Shown here: positions 7,727 through 16,931 of the stretch, piece after piece
How the letters are laid out: the number at the start of each line of letters is the position of its first letter
Position numbering within the stretch: position 1 is the stretch's first letter
Origin: Mesorhizobium sp. WSM3860
GTDB lineage: Bacteria > Pseudomonadota > Alphaproteobacteria > Rhizobiales > Rhizobiaceae
Length of the DNA: 64,000 nucleotides
Direction of reading: 5' to 3'
NCBI RefSeq assembly: GCF_002294995.1
Contig: NZ_NSGF01000004.1
Span: 186,001 to 250,000 of the forward strand
Program-made: the position numbers and the translations under genes
The notes under the pieces: model-generated
What the model was told of the DNA's origin: nothing
Seen by the model: only the letters and a program-made list of their open reading frames with translations
The model's database searches: none

Positions 7727-9751
7727 TTAATCGGCGGTCTTCCGGTCCTGCTTGGCGACTTTCCGCAGCATGGGTGGGCCTAAGCGAAGAGACTCGGCCC
7801 GAACTTTTCCATCTATTTTGGCGCCACCCTGCCTTGCGACGAGATAGTTGGTCATCAACCTTGCCTCGACAGGCTCCGACATAAAGAACCCTTGTGCGCC
7901 GTGACAGTGTTCGTGGATCAGGAAGTCGAGTTGAGCTTCGTTCTCCACCCCTTCCGCGACGACGGTCAGACTTAGCGAATTGGCCAGCGCGATGATGCCT
8001 CGGACCACGTTCTGTTTCTTCGTGGAGGAAGCCAGATCGCTGAGGAACGAGCGATCGATTTTCAATTGGTTCAGGTCGAAATCGGCAAGGTATCCGAAGC
8101 TCGCATAACCTGACCCAAAATCGTCGAGTGCCAGGCTCACTCCGAGGCTTCTAATCTTGCCGATACTCTCCAGGGCATTGCGGCTGTTCTGGATGAATAT
8201 CCCTTCAGTGATCTCCAACTGCAGACGCGATGGCAGCAACCCCGTTTGCCGCAGCGTCTCGGTGAGATGCGTCAGATAGGCATCGGTCTGGAGGCTTCTT
8301 CCGGAGACGTTGACCGAGCAGATGAACTCCTCGGTGGAAATAGGCATCCATCGGGCGGCTTGCTCGCAAGCCTTGCCCAGAACCATCTTGTCGAGTTCCA
8401 GTATCAGCTCACTTCGTTCCGCGATCGGAATGAACGATGCCGGCGCACGAACCGCTCCCGAGACCGGGTCGTGCCAGCGGATCAGCGCCTCGGCCCCGAT
8501 CATGCGGCCGGTCGCCAGCTCGAACTGGGATTGCCAGACCAGGAAGAACTCGTCGCAATTGAGGGCCCGCTTGATGGCCGCTTCTTCACCGAGCTGCATG
8601 TCGATCTGACTGAGGATCGCGGGCGAAAATGTCACGAAACCGGACCGCCCTTCAGCCTTCGCCGTATAGAGAGCATTATCGGCATTGTGCAGCAACGTGG
8701 AAATGTCGGAACCGTGCTGAGGGAAACATGCCATGCCGATGCTGGCGCCAATGCGCACCTGATGGCCCGCCAACTCTGCGAACCTGTTCAGCCGTTCGCG
8801 CAGACGTTGCCCCAAATCGTCATGATCGTTGCGATCGGCAATAGCCATGATGGCGAATTCGTCTCCGCCCAATCGCACGGCGGCAACGTCGCCGGGCCGC
8901 TCCACCGACTGAAGGACCTCCGCAACCGCCTTCAGCAGCAGATCTCCGACGTGATGGCCGAAGGTGTCGTTCACGCTCTTGAAATGGTCGAGATCGATCA
9001 GGAGCAGCTGAAGCTGCTTGCCGGTCTCCCTCGCCCGGTCCAGCATGGCGTCCCTGTTGGCTGCCATCCAGGCACGATTCTTCAGTCCGGTGGTCGCGTC
9101 GCGCCAGGCGAGAAATTCCAGCTTCTTTATCGTTTCCCGGCGCCCGATGAACAGAACCGCCGTCCCGATTGCCAGCAGCGACAGGATCGTCAGAGCAAAG
9201 GCTATCTGATAGTTGAACCGATTCAGGCTAACTTCCGACGCATAGAGATCGGCGTTAACGTCCTCGCCGTATTTGTAGTACTCGTCGTTCATCCGGCCGA
9301 CGATCTGCTCGAGTTCCAGACCCAGTTCCTTCAAGCGCTCCCGATCGAACGGGAGCCCCGCCGCGATTACGGCGTCGAGCCGCGCTACCGCGTCGTTCAC
9401 GCGCGGCACGATGCCTGCATAAGCGGGAATTGCGCTGATCGTTGCGCTGCCGTCGATCCGCTTGAAGCGGATGTAAACCAGGTCGTTTGCAGCGGACAGA
9501 TGATCAAGGCTCGCCTGAGAGTTGGGCGCGACCTCGGCGAGCGAGATCATATCCCTCAGGTGGGTCACGTCGCGTATGGCGATATGGAATTCGCGGATGG
9601 CGAAGAACCCGAACCGGGGCAGCGAAGACTCGATCCTGCTGATACTGACAAACAGCATGACGATGAGAATGGCGGAACCGATCGCCGCCAGCCCTATGGC
9701 ACTGCCGTAGGTAAGCGGAATTCGCCAGCCTCTCAGTCGAGATCCCACCAT
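7727..9751 (-). CDS. Membrane-bound GGDEF-EAL c-di-GMP turnover protein
   Basis: A 674-residue inner-membrane protein: membrane helix at about 15-37, a periplasmic sensor segment of about 145 residues, a second helix near 182-204, then GGDEF (about 225-380) and EAL (about 385-650). Both catalytic sites look intact: RLGGDEFA in the cyclase, and EALIRW, SVNVSGRSL, DDFGSGY, KIDRSF and VVAEGVE in the phosphodiesterase. An RPGD lies just before GGDEF but one residue too far for a canonical inhibitory site. It follows the molybdopterin-fold gene by 17 bases and is probably co-transcribed. It may link an envelope signal to motility. GC content appears lower than in the flagellar genes. Confidence 0.93.
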   Translation of the reverse strand: MVGSRLRGWRIPLTYGSAIGLAAIGSAILIVMLFVSISRIESSLPRFGFFAIREFHIAIRDVTHLRDMISLAEVAPNSQASLDHLSAANDLVYIRFKRIDGSATISAIPAYAGIVPRVNDAVARLDAVIAAGLPFDRERLKELGLELEQIVGRMNDEYYKYGEDVNADLYASEVSLNRFNYQIAFALTILSLLAIGTAVLFIGRRETIKKLEFLAWRDATTGLKNRAWMAANRDAMLDRARETGKQLQLLLIDLDHFKSVNDTFGHHVGDLLLKAVAEVLQSVERPGDVAAVRLGGDEFAIMAIADRNDHDDLGQRLRERLNRFAELAGHQVRIGASIGMACFPQHGSDISTLLHNADNALYTAKAEGRSGFVTFSPAILSQIDMQLGEEAAIKRALNCDEFFLVWQSQFELATGRMIGAEALIRWHDPVSGAVRAPASFIPIAERSELILELDKMVLGKACEQAARWMPISTEEFICSVNVSGRSLQTDAYLTHLTETLRQTGLLPSRLQLEITEGIFIQNSRNALESIGKIRSLGVSLALDDFGSGYASFGYLADFDLNQLKIDRSFLSDLASSTKKQNVVRGIIALANSLSLTVVAEGVENEAQLDFLIHEHCHGAQGFFMSEPVEARLMTNYLVARQGGAKIDGKVRAESLRLGPPMLRKVAKQDRKTAD

Positions 9752-9768
9752 GGAGGCCTACCAGCCGA

Positions 9769-10299
9769 TCAGTTGTCGGACTCGATCGTCTTGATCAGCC
9801 AAATCCATCGTGGTTTGCGGATCGGCGTGTCGAAGGCGGGGTAGTCCTTGAGAGGATAGACCAAGCGGGTCGGACCTTGTGTTCGTCGAGTGAGCAACTC
9901 CCCGTCCTGGCGCGTCGCGAGAAGCAGAGGGCCTTCCGTCCAATCTTCGTGCGGAATGACCTGCACGTAATCGTCCGCGGCCCTTAGAGTGACGGAATCC
10001 CTATCTGCCAATCCCACGGACCTGAGCACGTCTCGGAACAGCACGCCTTCAAACGTCAGTTGCCCTTGCTCGAAAGGACTTGTGGTGATGACCTTGTGGA
10101 GGCCGAGCTTTTCCAGCTGCCGCAGTGTGACCGGGATCTGCTTGCCGTCCTTCTGAACGGTGAAAGCTACGGAGTCCGGCGGCTCCGGATAGCTGGCCGG
10201 TTCCAACGCCCGTGCTGTCAGGGTGCCGATCCCCAGAACAGCCAGCATCAGCAGGCTGCGCACAAGCATCAACGGTCCTTTTCTTAGCAAGGATGACAT
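9769..10299 (-). CDS. Periplasmic molybdopterin-binding-fold protein without catalytic cysteine, likely sensor partner
   Basis: A 176-residue exported protein with a signal peptide ending near residue 31, followed by a small domain resembling the oxidoreductase molybdopterin-binding fold (segments around QLTFEGVLFRDVLRSVGL and YVQVIPHEDW). No cysteine occurs anywhere in the protein, so the usual molybdenum-ligating Cys of sulfite oxidase relatives is absent and catalysis is unlikely. It lies 17 bases upstream of the GGDEF-EAL gene on the same strand, which suggests a periplasmic ligand receptor acting on that protein's sensor segment. The family call rests on recognition of the fold pattern, not on an alignment. 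Confidence 0.7.
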   Translation of the reverse strand: MSSLLRKGPLMLVRSLLMLAVLGIGTLTARALEPASYPEPPDSVAFTVQKDGKQIPVTLRQLEKLGLHKVITTSPFEQGQLTFEGVLFRDVLRSVGLADRDSVTLRAADDYVQVIPHEDWTEGPLLLATRQDGELLTRRTQGPTRLVYPLKDYPAFDTPIRKPRWIWLIKTIESDN

Positions 10300-10453
10300 A
10301 TCGCAATCCCTTCCCGCTCAGCAGACCGACAATGGTCCTTGCTGTACGACATCTTGCCGGCCGACATTCGATACTGCCGTTGAATGCTTAATTTTTTGGT
10401 TGGCTCCGTTTCCAGTCATGGAACCGCGGAAATGGCATCAGCCTATTGCCAGC

Positions 10454-10472
10454 TGTACAGTGGTACTGTACA
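10454..10472. promoter_or_regulatory. Perfect inverted repeat, probable operator of the PuuR-like regulator
   Basis: TGTACAG, five bases, then CTGTACA form a perfect inverted repeat 24 bases upstream of the regulator ATG. A dimeric XRE repressor could autoregulate here and control the transporter operon. A single related half-site (CTGTACGA) occurs near 10343. Confidence 0.6.
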
Positions 10473-10496
10473 AGGTGTTAAGTGGAGGAAAACGGG

Positions 10497-11162
10497 ATGC
10501 CCGAGGCTTCGGAGGACGGCAAGGCTCCGGCGGCGAACGGTGCCGGCTCGGCGGCAGCTCATGCGCAGCAGGTGCTGGGCATGCGGCTCAAGGCCCTGCG
10601 CCTCGCTCGCCGCCTGTCATTGCGCGACCTCGCGGAAGCGACCGGGACCAGCGCCAGCTTCATCAGCCAGCTTGAACGCGGGCTGACCGGCGCCAGTACT
10701 GCCTCGCTCAACCAGATGGCTTCGGCGCTCGGCGTGAGCGTCGCGATGCTGTTCGCGGAAAGCGCGACACAGAGCCACGGCGTGCTCCGGCGCAGCGAAC
10801 GGCCAAGTCTTCCGCCCAGCGACGGATGCCGTAAGATGCTGCTCTCGCGCCCGCCGTTGAGCGACATGGAGGTCTATGTCGGCGAGTTCGATATCGGCGG
10901 CTCGACCGGCTCCGCGCTTTACACGCATGGCGACGCGCAGGAGATGCTGATCGTCCTTCGCGGTGTCGTCGAGGTCTCTCTCGGCGACGCCCGCCACGTC
11001 CTCGACGAGGGCGACAGCATCGAATACGCGACATCGACACCACATCGCAGCGAGAACATCGGCAGCGGCCGGGCCGAGGTGATGTGGATCATCGCACCGC
11101 CGACCTCGGCACGCGCCGAACTCGATCAATACAAGCCCTGGAAACCGCTCGCGGCCAGGTAG
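10497..11162 (+). CDS. XRE-cupin transcriptional regulator (PuuR-like)
   Basis: A 221-residue regulator: an XRE helix-turn-helix at about residues 29-87 (SLRDLAEATGTSASFISQLE) and a C-terminal cupin at about 130-205 (HGDAQEMLIVLRGVVEV, then EGDSIEY and PHRSEN). This architecture is that of PuuR, the repressor of putrescine use, where the cupin senses the ligand. ATG 10497 has GGAGG eight bases upstream; GTG 10482 overlaps that site. It sits directly upstream of and co-oriented with a polyamine-type ABC operon and a PuuB-like oxidoreductase, so local control of uptake and oxidation is likely. A perfect inverted repeat in its promoter is a candidate operator. Confidence 0.9.
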   Translation: MPEASEDGKAPAANGAGSAAAHAQQVLGMRLKALRLARRLSLRDLAEATGTSASFISQLERGLTGASTASLNQMASALGVSVAMLFAESATQSHGVLRRSERPSLPPSDGCRKMLLSRPPLSDMEVYVGEFDIGGSTGSALYTHGDAQEMLIVLRGVVEVSLGDARHVLDEGDSIEYATSTPHRSENIGSGRAEVMWIIAPPTSARAELDQYKPWKPLAAR

Positions 11163-11200
11163 TCCGATTAAACGCGGGCCTCAATGGGAGAGTTAGAGTT

Positions 11201-12277
11201 ATGTTGAAGTCGAAACTTGCAGGTCTTGGCGCCGTGCTGGCGCTCGGAATGCTGACAACCACCGCCTTCGCACAGGAAAAGCCTGTCGCGGGCGAGGTGA
11301 AGGAAGGCTCGCTCAAGGGCAAGACCCTCACCTTCGTCTCCTACGGCGGCATCTATCAGGACGGCCAGGTGGCGGCGCTGAAGGAGTTCGTCGACAAGTC
11401 CGGCGTCAAGCTGCTCAATGACGGCCCGACCGAGATCGCCAAGCTGCAGGCCCAGGTCGAATCCGGCAACGTCACCTGGGACGTGGTCGATACCGGCGAT
11501 CTGCCGCCTTATGTCCATTGCGGAAAGCTGTTCCAGAAGCTCGATCTCTCGAAGCTCGACGTCTCGAAGATACCCGAAGGACAGGTCGGCGAGTGCTCGG
11601 TTCCGGCGATGAACTACGGCGTCGTGCTGATGTACAACAAGGAGAAGTACAAGGATAACCCGCCCAAGAACTGGGCCGACTTCTTCGACGCCGAAAAGTT
11701 CCCGGGTGTGCGCGCCCTGGACGGATCCGGCGATCCGACCGGTGGCCTGCTCGAACAGGCCTTCAAGGTGGCGGGCGGCGATCCGAAGGCGATGACTGCT
11801 GCCGATATCGACAAGGCCCTCGACGTGATTCGCAAGCTCGGCCCGGACACGATCTACTGGAAGACGGGCGCTGAATCGCAGCAGCTCGCCGAGTCCGGCG
11901 AAGCCGACATGCTGATGATGTGGACCGGCCGCGCCATGACGGCGGTCAAGAACGGTGCAAAGTATGCGCCGGCCTGGCAGGACTGGCTGGTGGTGATGGA
12001 CCAGATGACGATCCCCGTCGGCGTCAAGGATACGGATGCCGCCTATGCGCTGCTGAATGCCTATCTCGGCAAGGAGTCGCAGGAGATCCTGGCGCAGCAG
12101 ACCTCATACACGCCGATCAACAACGATGCGAAGCCGAAGGTTGACGACTCCGTCGCAGCTTTCCTGACCAACACGCCCGAGCGCCAGAAGCAAGGCTACA
12201 AGCAGAACATCAAGTTCTGGGTCGAGAACTTCCCGGTGGCGCAGGAGAAGTGGTCCGCGCTGATGGCCGGCAACTGA
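11201..12277 (+). CDS. ABC transporter substrate-binding protein, spermidine/putrescine type
   Basis: A 358-residue periplasmic binding protein. The signal peptide runs to about residue 22 (TTTAFA). The mature protein has the PotD/SBP_bac_8 pattern: KTLTFVSYGGIYQDGQ, WDVVDTGDLPPYV, MNYGVVLMYNKEKY, a GEADMLMMWTGRA segment and conserved PINN near the C-terminus. The ligand is probably a polyamine or related cationic amine. ATG 11201 gives a proper signal peptide; the open frame back to 11084 overlaps the regulator. It is the first gene of a binding protein-permease-permease-ATPase operon, 38 bases after the PuuR-like gene. Confidence 0.9.
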   Translation: MLKSKLAGLGAVLALGMLTTTAFAQEKPVAGEVKEGSLKGKTLTFVSYGGIYQDGQVAALKEFVDKSGVKLLNDGPTEIAKLQAQVESGNVTWDVVDTGDLPPYVHCGKLFQKLDLSKLDVSKIPEGQVGECSVPAMNYGVVLMYNKEKYKDNPPKNWADFFDAEKFPGVRALDGSGDPTGGLLEQAFKVAGGDPKAMTAADIDKALDVIRKLGPDTIYWKTGAESQQLAESGEADMLMMWTGRAMTAVKNGAKYAPAWQDWLVVMDQMTIPVGVKDTDAAYALLNAYLGKESQEILAQQTSYTPINNDAKPKVDDSVAAFLTNTPERQKQGYKQNIKFWVENFPVAQEKWSALMAGN

Positions 12278-12296
12278 GCTGACGGAGGCAAGGCCC

Positions 12297-13166
12297 GTGA
12301 GCGCGTTCGAACCGACGATCCAGACTGCCGAAAAGCGGGCAGTATGGGCCTGGCGGCCGTTCGCGCTCACGCTGCCGGCACTGGTTCTGCTCGCGGCTGT
12401 GATCGGCTATCCGCTGCTCACCATCGTGCTGCGCAGCCTGTCGGAGCCGGCGTGGGGCGTGCAGAACTATGCCTGGTTCTTCGGCGCGCCCGTCAATCTC
12501 GCGGTGCTCCAGCGCACCTTCAGCATCTCTGCATGGGTGACGCTGGTCTGCGTCGTTTGCGCTTACCCCTACGCATATCTGATGACCGCCGTCGGACCGC
12601 GCATGCGCCTCATCCTGGTGCTTTGCGTTCTCATCCCCTTCTGGGTGAGCGGCGTGGTACGCACTCTCTCCTGGGTGATCCTGCTGCAGGATTCCGGCGT
12701 CATCAACTCTTTGCTGCGCTCGGCCGGCTTTGCCGGCATCCGATTGATCCGCACCCAGACGGGCGTGGTGATCGGCATGGCGCAGGTGCTTTTGCCCTTC
12801 ATGATCCTGCCGCTCTATTCGGTGATGAAAGGCATCGACCTGAGGTTGGTGCAGGCGGCGCGAAGCCTTGGCGCCCGGCCGTCACGCGCCTTCCTCACAG
12901 TCTACCTGCCGCTGTCGCTGCCGGGCGTCTACGCCGGCGCGATCATCGTCTTCATCCTGGCGCTGGGCTTCTACATCACGCCGGCGCTGCTCGGCGGGCC
13001 GCGCTCGACGATGCTGTCGACACTGGTGCAGACCCAGGTGCTCAGCCTGCTGCAATGGGGACGCGGCGGCGCGATGGGCGTGGTGCTGCTGGTCACGACC
13101 TTCCTGTTGCTTGCGCTTGCAGCGCCGGTGATGCGGTCGCGGCACCGGGAAGCGGGGCGGCGCTGA
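12297..13166 (+). CDS. ABC transporter permease, PotB type
   Basis: A 289-residue inner-membrane permease with six predicted helices and the EAA-like coupling loop around LVQAARSLGARPSRAFLTVYLPLSLPG that contacts the ATPase. It starts at GTG 12297 with GGAGG nine bases upstream. Its stop overlaps the next permease start (TGATG), showing coupling. With its neighbours it forms the membrane channel of a polyamine-type importer. Confidence 0.9.
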   Translation: MSAFEPTIQTAEKRAVWAWRPFALTLPALVLLAAVIGYPLLTIVLRSLSEPAWGVQNYAWFFGAPVNLAVLQRTFSISAWVTLVCVVCAYPYAYLMTAVGPRMRLILVLCVLIPFWVSGVVRTLSWVILLQDSGVINSLLRSAGFAGIRLIRTQTGVVIGMAQVLLPFMILPLYSVMKGIDLRLVQAARSLGARPSRAFLTVYLPLSLPGVYAGAIIVFILALGFYITPALLGGPRSTMLSTLVQTQVLSLLQWGRGGAMGVVLLVTTFLLLALAAPVMRSRHREAGRR

Positions 13167-13963
13167 TGGAAATGAAGCCGCTCACCCGTATCGTTCTCGG
13201 CCTCGTCTGCCTGCTGGTGGCGATATGGCTGGTGGCGCCGACGCTGGTCGTCGTGCCGATGTCCTTCAACGGCAACAAGTCACTCTCCTTCCCGCCGCAA
13301 GGCTTCTCCTGGCAGTGGTACGAGAATTTCGTCACCAATCCGGAATGGTCGACCAGCTTCCTCAATTCCCTGAAGGTCGCCTCGATCGTTGCGGTGCTGG
13401 CGACGGTGCTCGGCACGTTGGCCGCCTTCGGGCTCGACCGTATGAAGGCGCGGCCTGCCAATTTGCTGCGGATGCTGATGCTGACGCCGATGGTTGTGCC
13501 GGGCGTGGTTCTGGCCATCGGCATCTATGCCGTCTATCTCGATGCGCAACTCGTCGGCACGCTGCCCGGCTTCGTGCTCGCCCACACCATCCTGGCGCTG
13601 CCCTTCGTGCTGATCGCTGTGTCGGCCAATCTGGAAGTATTCGACAGGCGCCTGGAGACAGCTGCGGCGAGCCTCGGCGCCGGCGCGCTCACCACGTTCC
13701 GGACGGTGACGCTGCCGCTGATCCTGCCCGGCATCCTGTCGGGACTGCTCTTCGCCTTCGCGACGTCATTTGACGAGATCATTGTCTCGCTGTTCATCAC
13801 CAACCCCTATCTCAAAACGCTGCCGGTGCAGATCTTCTCCTCGATCACGCGCGACGCGGACCCAACGGTCGCCGCCGTCGGCACTATCCTTTTGTGCGCC
13901 ACCACGATCCTGATCGGCGGCGGCATGCTTCTTCTTGGCCGCGAGCGGAAGGGACGCTTATGA
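13166..13963 (+). CDS. ABC transporter permease, PotC type
   Basis: A 265-residue permease, partner of the preceding gene. Six hydrophobic segments are visible, with the EAA loop at LETAAASLGAGALTTFRTVTLP. ATG 13166 overlaps the previous stop by one base, and its own stop overlaps the ATPase start by four bases (ATGA), so the three genes are tightly coupled. The frame remains open upstream inside the previous permease, but that stretch is antiparallel-type shadow translation without membrane character. Confidence 0.9.
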   Translation: MEMKPLTRIVLGLVCLLVAIWLVAPTLVVVPMSFNGNKSLSFPPQGFSWQWYENFVTNPEWSTSFLNSLKVASIVAVLATVLGTLAAFGLDRMKARPANLLRMLMLTPMVVPGVVLAIGIYAVYLDAQLVGTLPGFVLAHTILALPFVLIAVSANLEVFDRRLETAAASLGAGALTTFRTVTLPLILPGILSGLLFAFATSFDEIIVSLFITNPYLKTLPVQIFSSITRDADPTVAAVGTILLCATTILIGGGMLLLGRERKGRL

Positions 13964-15069
13964 ACCCAAGACCGGACAATCGCGGCGCGGCGATCGACCT
14001 CGAATCCGTCACCAAGGCCTATGGCGCGTTCAAGGCGCTGGACGGGGTGTCGCTCAGGATCGAGCCCGGCGAGTTCATGACGCTGCTTGGGCCGAGCGGC
14101 TCCGGCAAGACGACGACGCTCAACGTGATCGCCGGTTTCACGGATGTGTCGAGCGGCAAGCTGCTGGTCGGAGGACAAAGCGTCGTCGGCGTGCCGGCGC
14201 ACAAACGCAACATCGGCGTCGTCTTCCAGCACTACGCGTTGTTCCCGCATATGACCGTCGGGCGCAACGTCGCCTATCCGCTGACGCTGCGCGGCGTTGG
14301 GCAGGACGATCGGAAGAGGCGCGTGGCCAAGGCGCTCGACATGGTCAAGATGGGCGACTTCGCGCATCGCTATCCGAGCGAATTGTCAGGCGGTCAGCAG
14401 CAGCGCGTGGCGCTGGCGCGGGCCATCGTCTTCGACCCGCCGCTGCTCCTCATGGACGAGCCGCTCGGCGCGCTCGACAAGAAGCTGCGCGAATGGCTGC
14501 AGCTCGAGATCAAGCGCATCCATCGCGAACTCGGCACCACCTTCGTCTATGTCACGCACGACCAGGAGGAGGCGCTGGTGCTATCGGACCGCATCGCCGT
14601 GTTCAACCGCGGCCGTATCGAGCAGGTCGGCACCGGACGGCAGCTCTATGACGAGCCGGCGACGCTGTTCGTCGGCCGCTTCATCGGCGACTCCACCGTG
14701 CTGCGAGGCGAAACCAGAAGTGACGGCACCGGCACTGCGCTGAATATTGCCGGCGAGACGGTCGCCGCGCCGCGCCGGCTTGCCGGAGAAGCCAGCCCGG
14801 TGATCCTGCTGCGGCCCGAGAAACTTGCCATTCGCCGGCCGGGGCAAGCCGACGGCAAGAACCGCCTGTCGGGGACGATCGCCGAGGCGATCTATCTTGG
14901 CTCGGGATCGAAATACGAAGTGAAGCTCGGCGACGGCTCGACCGCAATCGTGCGGTCGCCGCTGACGGGCGAGAATTTCGGCCTCGGCGAGAAGGTCGAG
15001 CTCTGCTTCGACGGCGCCGACGCCAAGCTTCTGGCCGACGACAGCACGGCCGACACGACGCTCACCTGA
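13960..15069 (+). CDS. ABC transporter ATP-binding protein, PotA type
   Basis: A 369-residue ATPase energising the importer. Walker A GPSGSGKT is at about residues 44-51, followed by the Q-loop, signature LSGGQQQR, Walker B LLLMDEP and the switch His in VTHDQEE. A C-terminal TOBE domain (about 285-360) is typical for the polyamine/iron/thiamine subfamily. The start ATG 13960 overlaps the permease stop. The gene order binding protein-permease-permease-ATPase differs from the second, PotABCD-ordered locus at 55-59 kb. Confidence 0.92.
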   Translation: MNPRPDNRGAAIDLESVTKAYGAFKALDGVSLRIEPGEFMTLLGPSGSGKTTTLNVIAGFTDVSSGKLLVGGQSVVGVPAHKRNIGVVFQHYALFPHMTVGRNVAYPLTLRGVGQDDRKRRVAKALDMVKMGDFAHRYPSELSGGQQQRVALARAIVFDPPLLLMDEPLGALDKKLREWLQLEIKRIHRELGTTFVYVTHDQEEALVLSDRIAVFNRGRIEQVGTGRQLYDEPATLFVGRFIGDSTVLRGETRSDGTGTALNIAGETVAAPRRLAGEASPVILLRPEKLAIRRPGQADGKNRLSGTIAEAIYLGSGSKYEVKLGDGSTAIVRSPLTGENFGLGEKVELCFDGADAKLLADDSTADTTLT

Positions 15070-15100
15070 ACCCTCTCCCCGGCCTCCTGGAAGTCATCCC

Positions 15101-16486
15101 ATGCAAGTCAAGCGCAACGGCGACATCTCGTTCTGGTACGCGGATCTGGGCGCGGTGCCCGCGCCGCGCCCGCCGTTGCCCGGCGACATCGACGCCGACG
15201 TCGCGATCGTCGGCGCCGGCTACACCGGGCTCTGGACCGCGTATTATCTCAAGAAGGCGCAGCCTTCGCTTCGCATTGTGCTCCTCGAACGCGACTTCGC
15301 CGGCTTCGGCGCCTCGGGGCGCAATGGCGGCTGGCTTTCGGGCGGCTTCGGCTGGTCGCGCGAAAAATATCTCAAAACCTCGACCCGGCAAGGCGTGACC
15401 GCCATGCAGAAGGCGATGGCCGGCTGCGTCGACGAGGTGATCCGGGTGGCGACGGCTGAAGACATCGACGCCGACATCCGCCGCGTCGACAATCTGACGG
15501 TGGCGACCAATCCGGCGCAGCTGGAGCGCGTGCGCGAGGCGTGCGAGACGATCCGCTCCTGGGACGCCGACCCCGAGCGCATCGAATTGCTCGACGCAGA
15601 GGCGACACGCGCCCGCATCAATATCGCGAATGTCATGGGCGGCTTCGTCATCCGCGGCCAGGCGCGGGTGCAGCCGGCCAAGCTGGTGCGCGGGCTGGCG
15701 GAAGCGGTCGAGCGGCTCGGCGTGCCGATCTACGAAAAGACCACCGTGACATCGATCGCCAAGGGCAGGGTGGCCACCGACCGTGGCACGGTGCGGGCCG
15801 AAACGATAATCCGCGCGACGGAGGGATTCACTGCCGGCATTCCGGGCGAAGAGCGAACCTGGCTGGCGCTAAACAGCGCACAGATCGTCACCGAGCCGCT
15901 GCCGCAAGAACTCTGGCGCGAGATCGGCTGGGAGGGGCATGAGCTGCTCGGCAATGCGGCGCACGCCTATTGCTACGCCCAGCGCACGCGCGAGGGGCGT
16001 ATCGCCATGGGCGGACGCGGCGTGCCCTACCGCTATGGCTCGCGCACCGACGTCAACGGCCGGACGCAGCAGGCGACGATCGACCAACTGCACACGATCC
16101 TGACGACCCTGTTGCCGCAGACGGCCGGGTGCCGCGTCGACCACGCTTGGTGCGGGGTGCTCGGCGTGCCACGCGACTGGTGCACGACGGTCGGCCTCGA
16201 CCCCAGGACGCGCATCGGCTGGGCCGGCGGCTATGTCGGGCTCGGCGTGTCGAGCTCCAACCTTTCGGGGCGCACGCTGGCCGATCTGATCCTCGGCAAT
16301 GATACGGAGCTTACGCGGCTGCCCTGGGTCAACCGCAAGGTCCGGCCCTGGGAGCCGGAACCGTTGCGCTGGCTCGGCGTCCACTCGATGTACCAGCTCT
16401 ACCGCATCGCCGACCAACGCGAGGCCGCCGGGCTTGCGCGGACCTCGAAGCTTGCCGCTCTGGCGGATAGCATAACCGGCCACTGA
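15101..16486 (+). CDS. FAD-dependent oxidoreductase of the DAO family, PuuB-like
   Basis: A 461-residue flavoprotein with the dinucleotide-binding motif VAIVGAGYTGLWTAYYL (about residues 30-46), then ERDFAGFGASGRNGG, which matches the gamma-glutamylputrescine oxidase/DadA group where the His or Arg-rich segment contacts FAD. A C-terminal GYVGLGVSSSNLSG segment closes the FAD site. It follows the ABC ATPase by 31 bases on the same strand and likely oxidises the imported amine or a derivative of it. No PuuA-like glutamylating enzyme lies in the window, so the substrate may be a free amine or amino acid. Confidence 0.87.
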   Translation: MQVKRNGDISFWYADLGAVPAPRPPLPGDIDADVAIVGAGYTGLWTAYYLKKAQPSLRIVLLERDFAGFGASGRNGGWLSGGFGWSREKYLKTSTRQGVTAMQKAMAGCVDEVIRVATAEDIDADIRRVDNLTVATNPAQLERVREACETIRSWDADPERIELLDAEATRARINIANVMGGFVIRGQARVQPAKLVRGLAEAVERLGVPIYEKTTVTSIAKGRVATDRGTVRAETIIRATEGFTAGIPGEERTWLALNSAQIVTEPLPQELWREIGWEGHELLGNAAHAYCYAQRTREGRIAMGGRGVPYRYGSRTDVNGRTQQATIDQLHTILTTLLPQTAGCRVDHAWCGVLGVPRDWCTTVGLDPRTRIGWAGGYVGLGVSSSNLSGRTLADLILGNDTELTRLPWVNRKVRPWEPEPLRWLGVHSMYQLYRIADQREAAGLARTSKLAALADSITGH

Positions 16487-16500
16487 CACTGGAGCCTGTC

Positions 16501-16857
16501 TTGATCGACCTTTCGACCTTCCGCGACCTCGCCACGGCCGATATCGGCGCCTTTTCACCGAAGCCGACCTCGATCGAAGGCGATCAGGTCGAAGCGGTGC
16601 GCTCGTTCTTCCAGTCGCCGGACGGGACCGTCGATATCGGCATCTGGGAATGCACGCCCGGCCGCTTCACCGCCGACCGCTCGGGTTCATCCGAGATCTG
16701 CCACATCATCTCCGGTCGCGTGGAAGTGAGCCGCGCCGACGGCGAGATGCGTGAGCTGGGGCCTGGCGATCTGCTCGTCCTGCCGAAGGGCTGGAAGGGC
16801 GAGTGGCTGATTCATGAGACGACGCGCAAACTTTATATAATCCAGACCGGCGGCTGA
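16501..16857 (+). CDS. Small cupin protein (DUF861/cupin_3 type)
   Basis: A 118-residue single cupin barrel. Motif one (IWECTPGRFTADRSGSSE) and motif two (GPGDLLVLPKGWKGEW) are clear and match the (S)-ureidoglycine aminohydrolase-like cupin_3 group often found beside polyamine oxidase genes. The function is unknown; an enzymatic or amine-sensing role is possible. It starts at TTG 16501 with a GGAG site about seven bases upstream. It lies 14 bases after the oxidoreductase and probably ends the operon. Confidence 0.8.
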   Translation: MIDLSTFRDLATADIGAFSPKPTSIEGDQVEAVRSFFQSPDGTVDIGIWECTPGRFTADRSGSSEICHIISGRVEVSRADGEMRELGPGDLLVLPKGWKGEWLIHETTRKLYIIQTGG

Positions 16858-16931
16858 TCGCTGCTCTTCATTTCGAGGCATGTCGTTCTCTCAAGAACCG
16901 CATGAAGTTTGGGCGAGGTGCATCAGCGACT

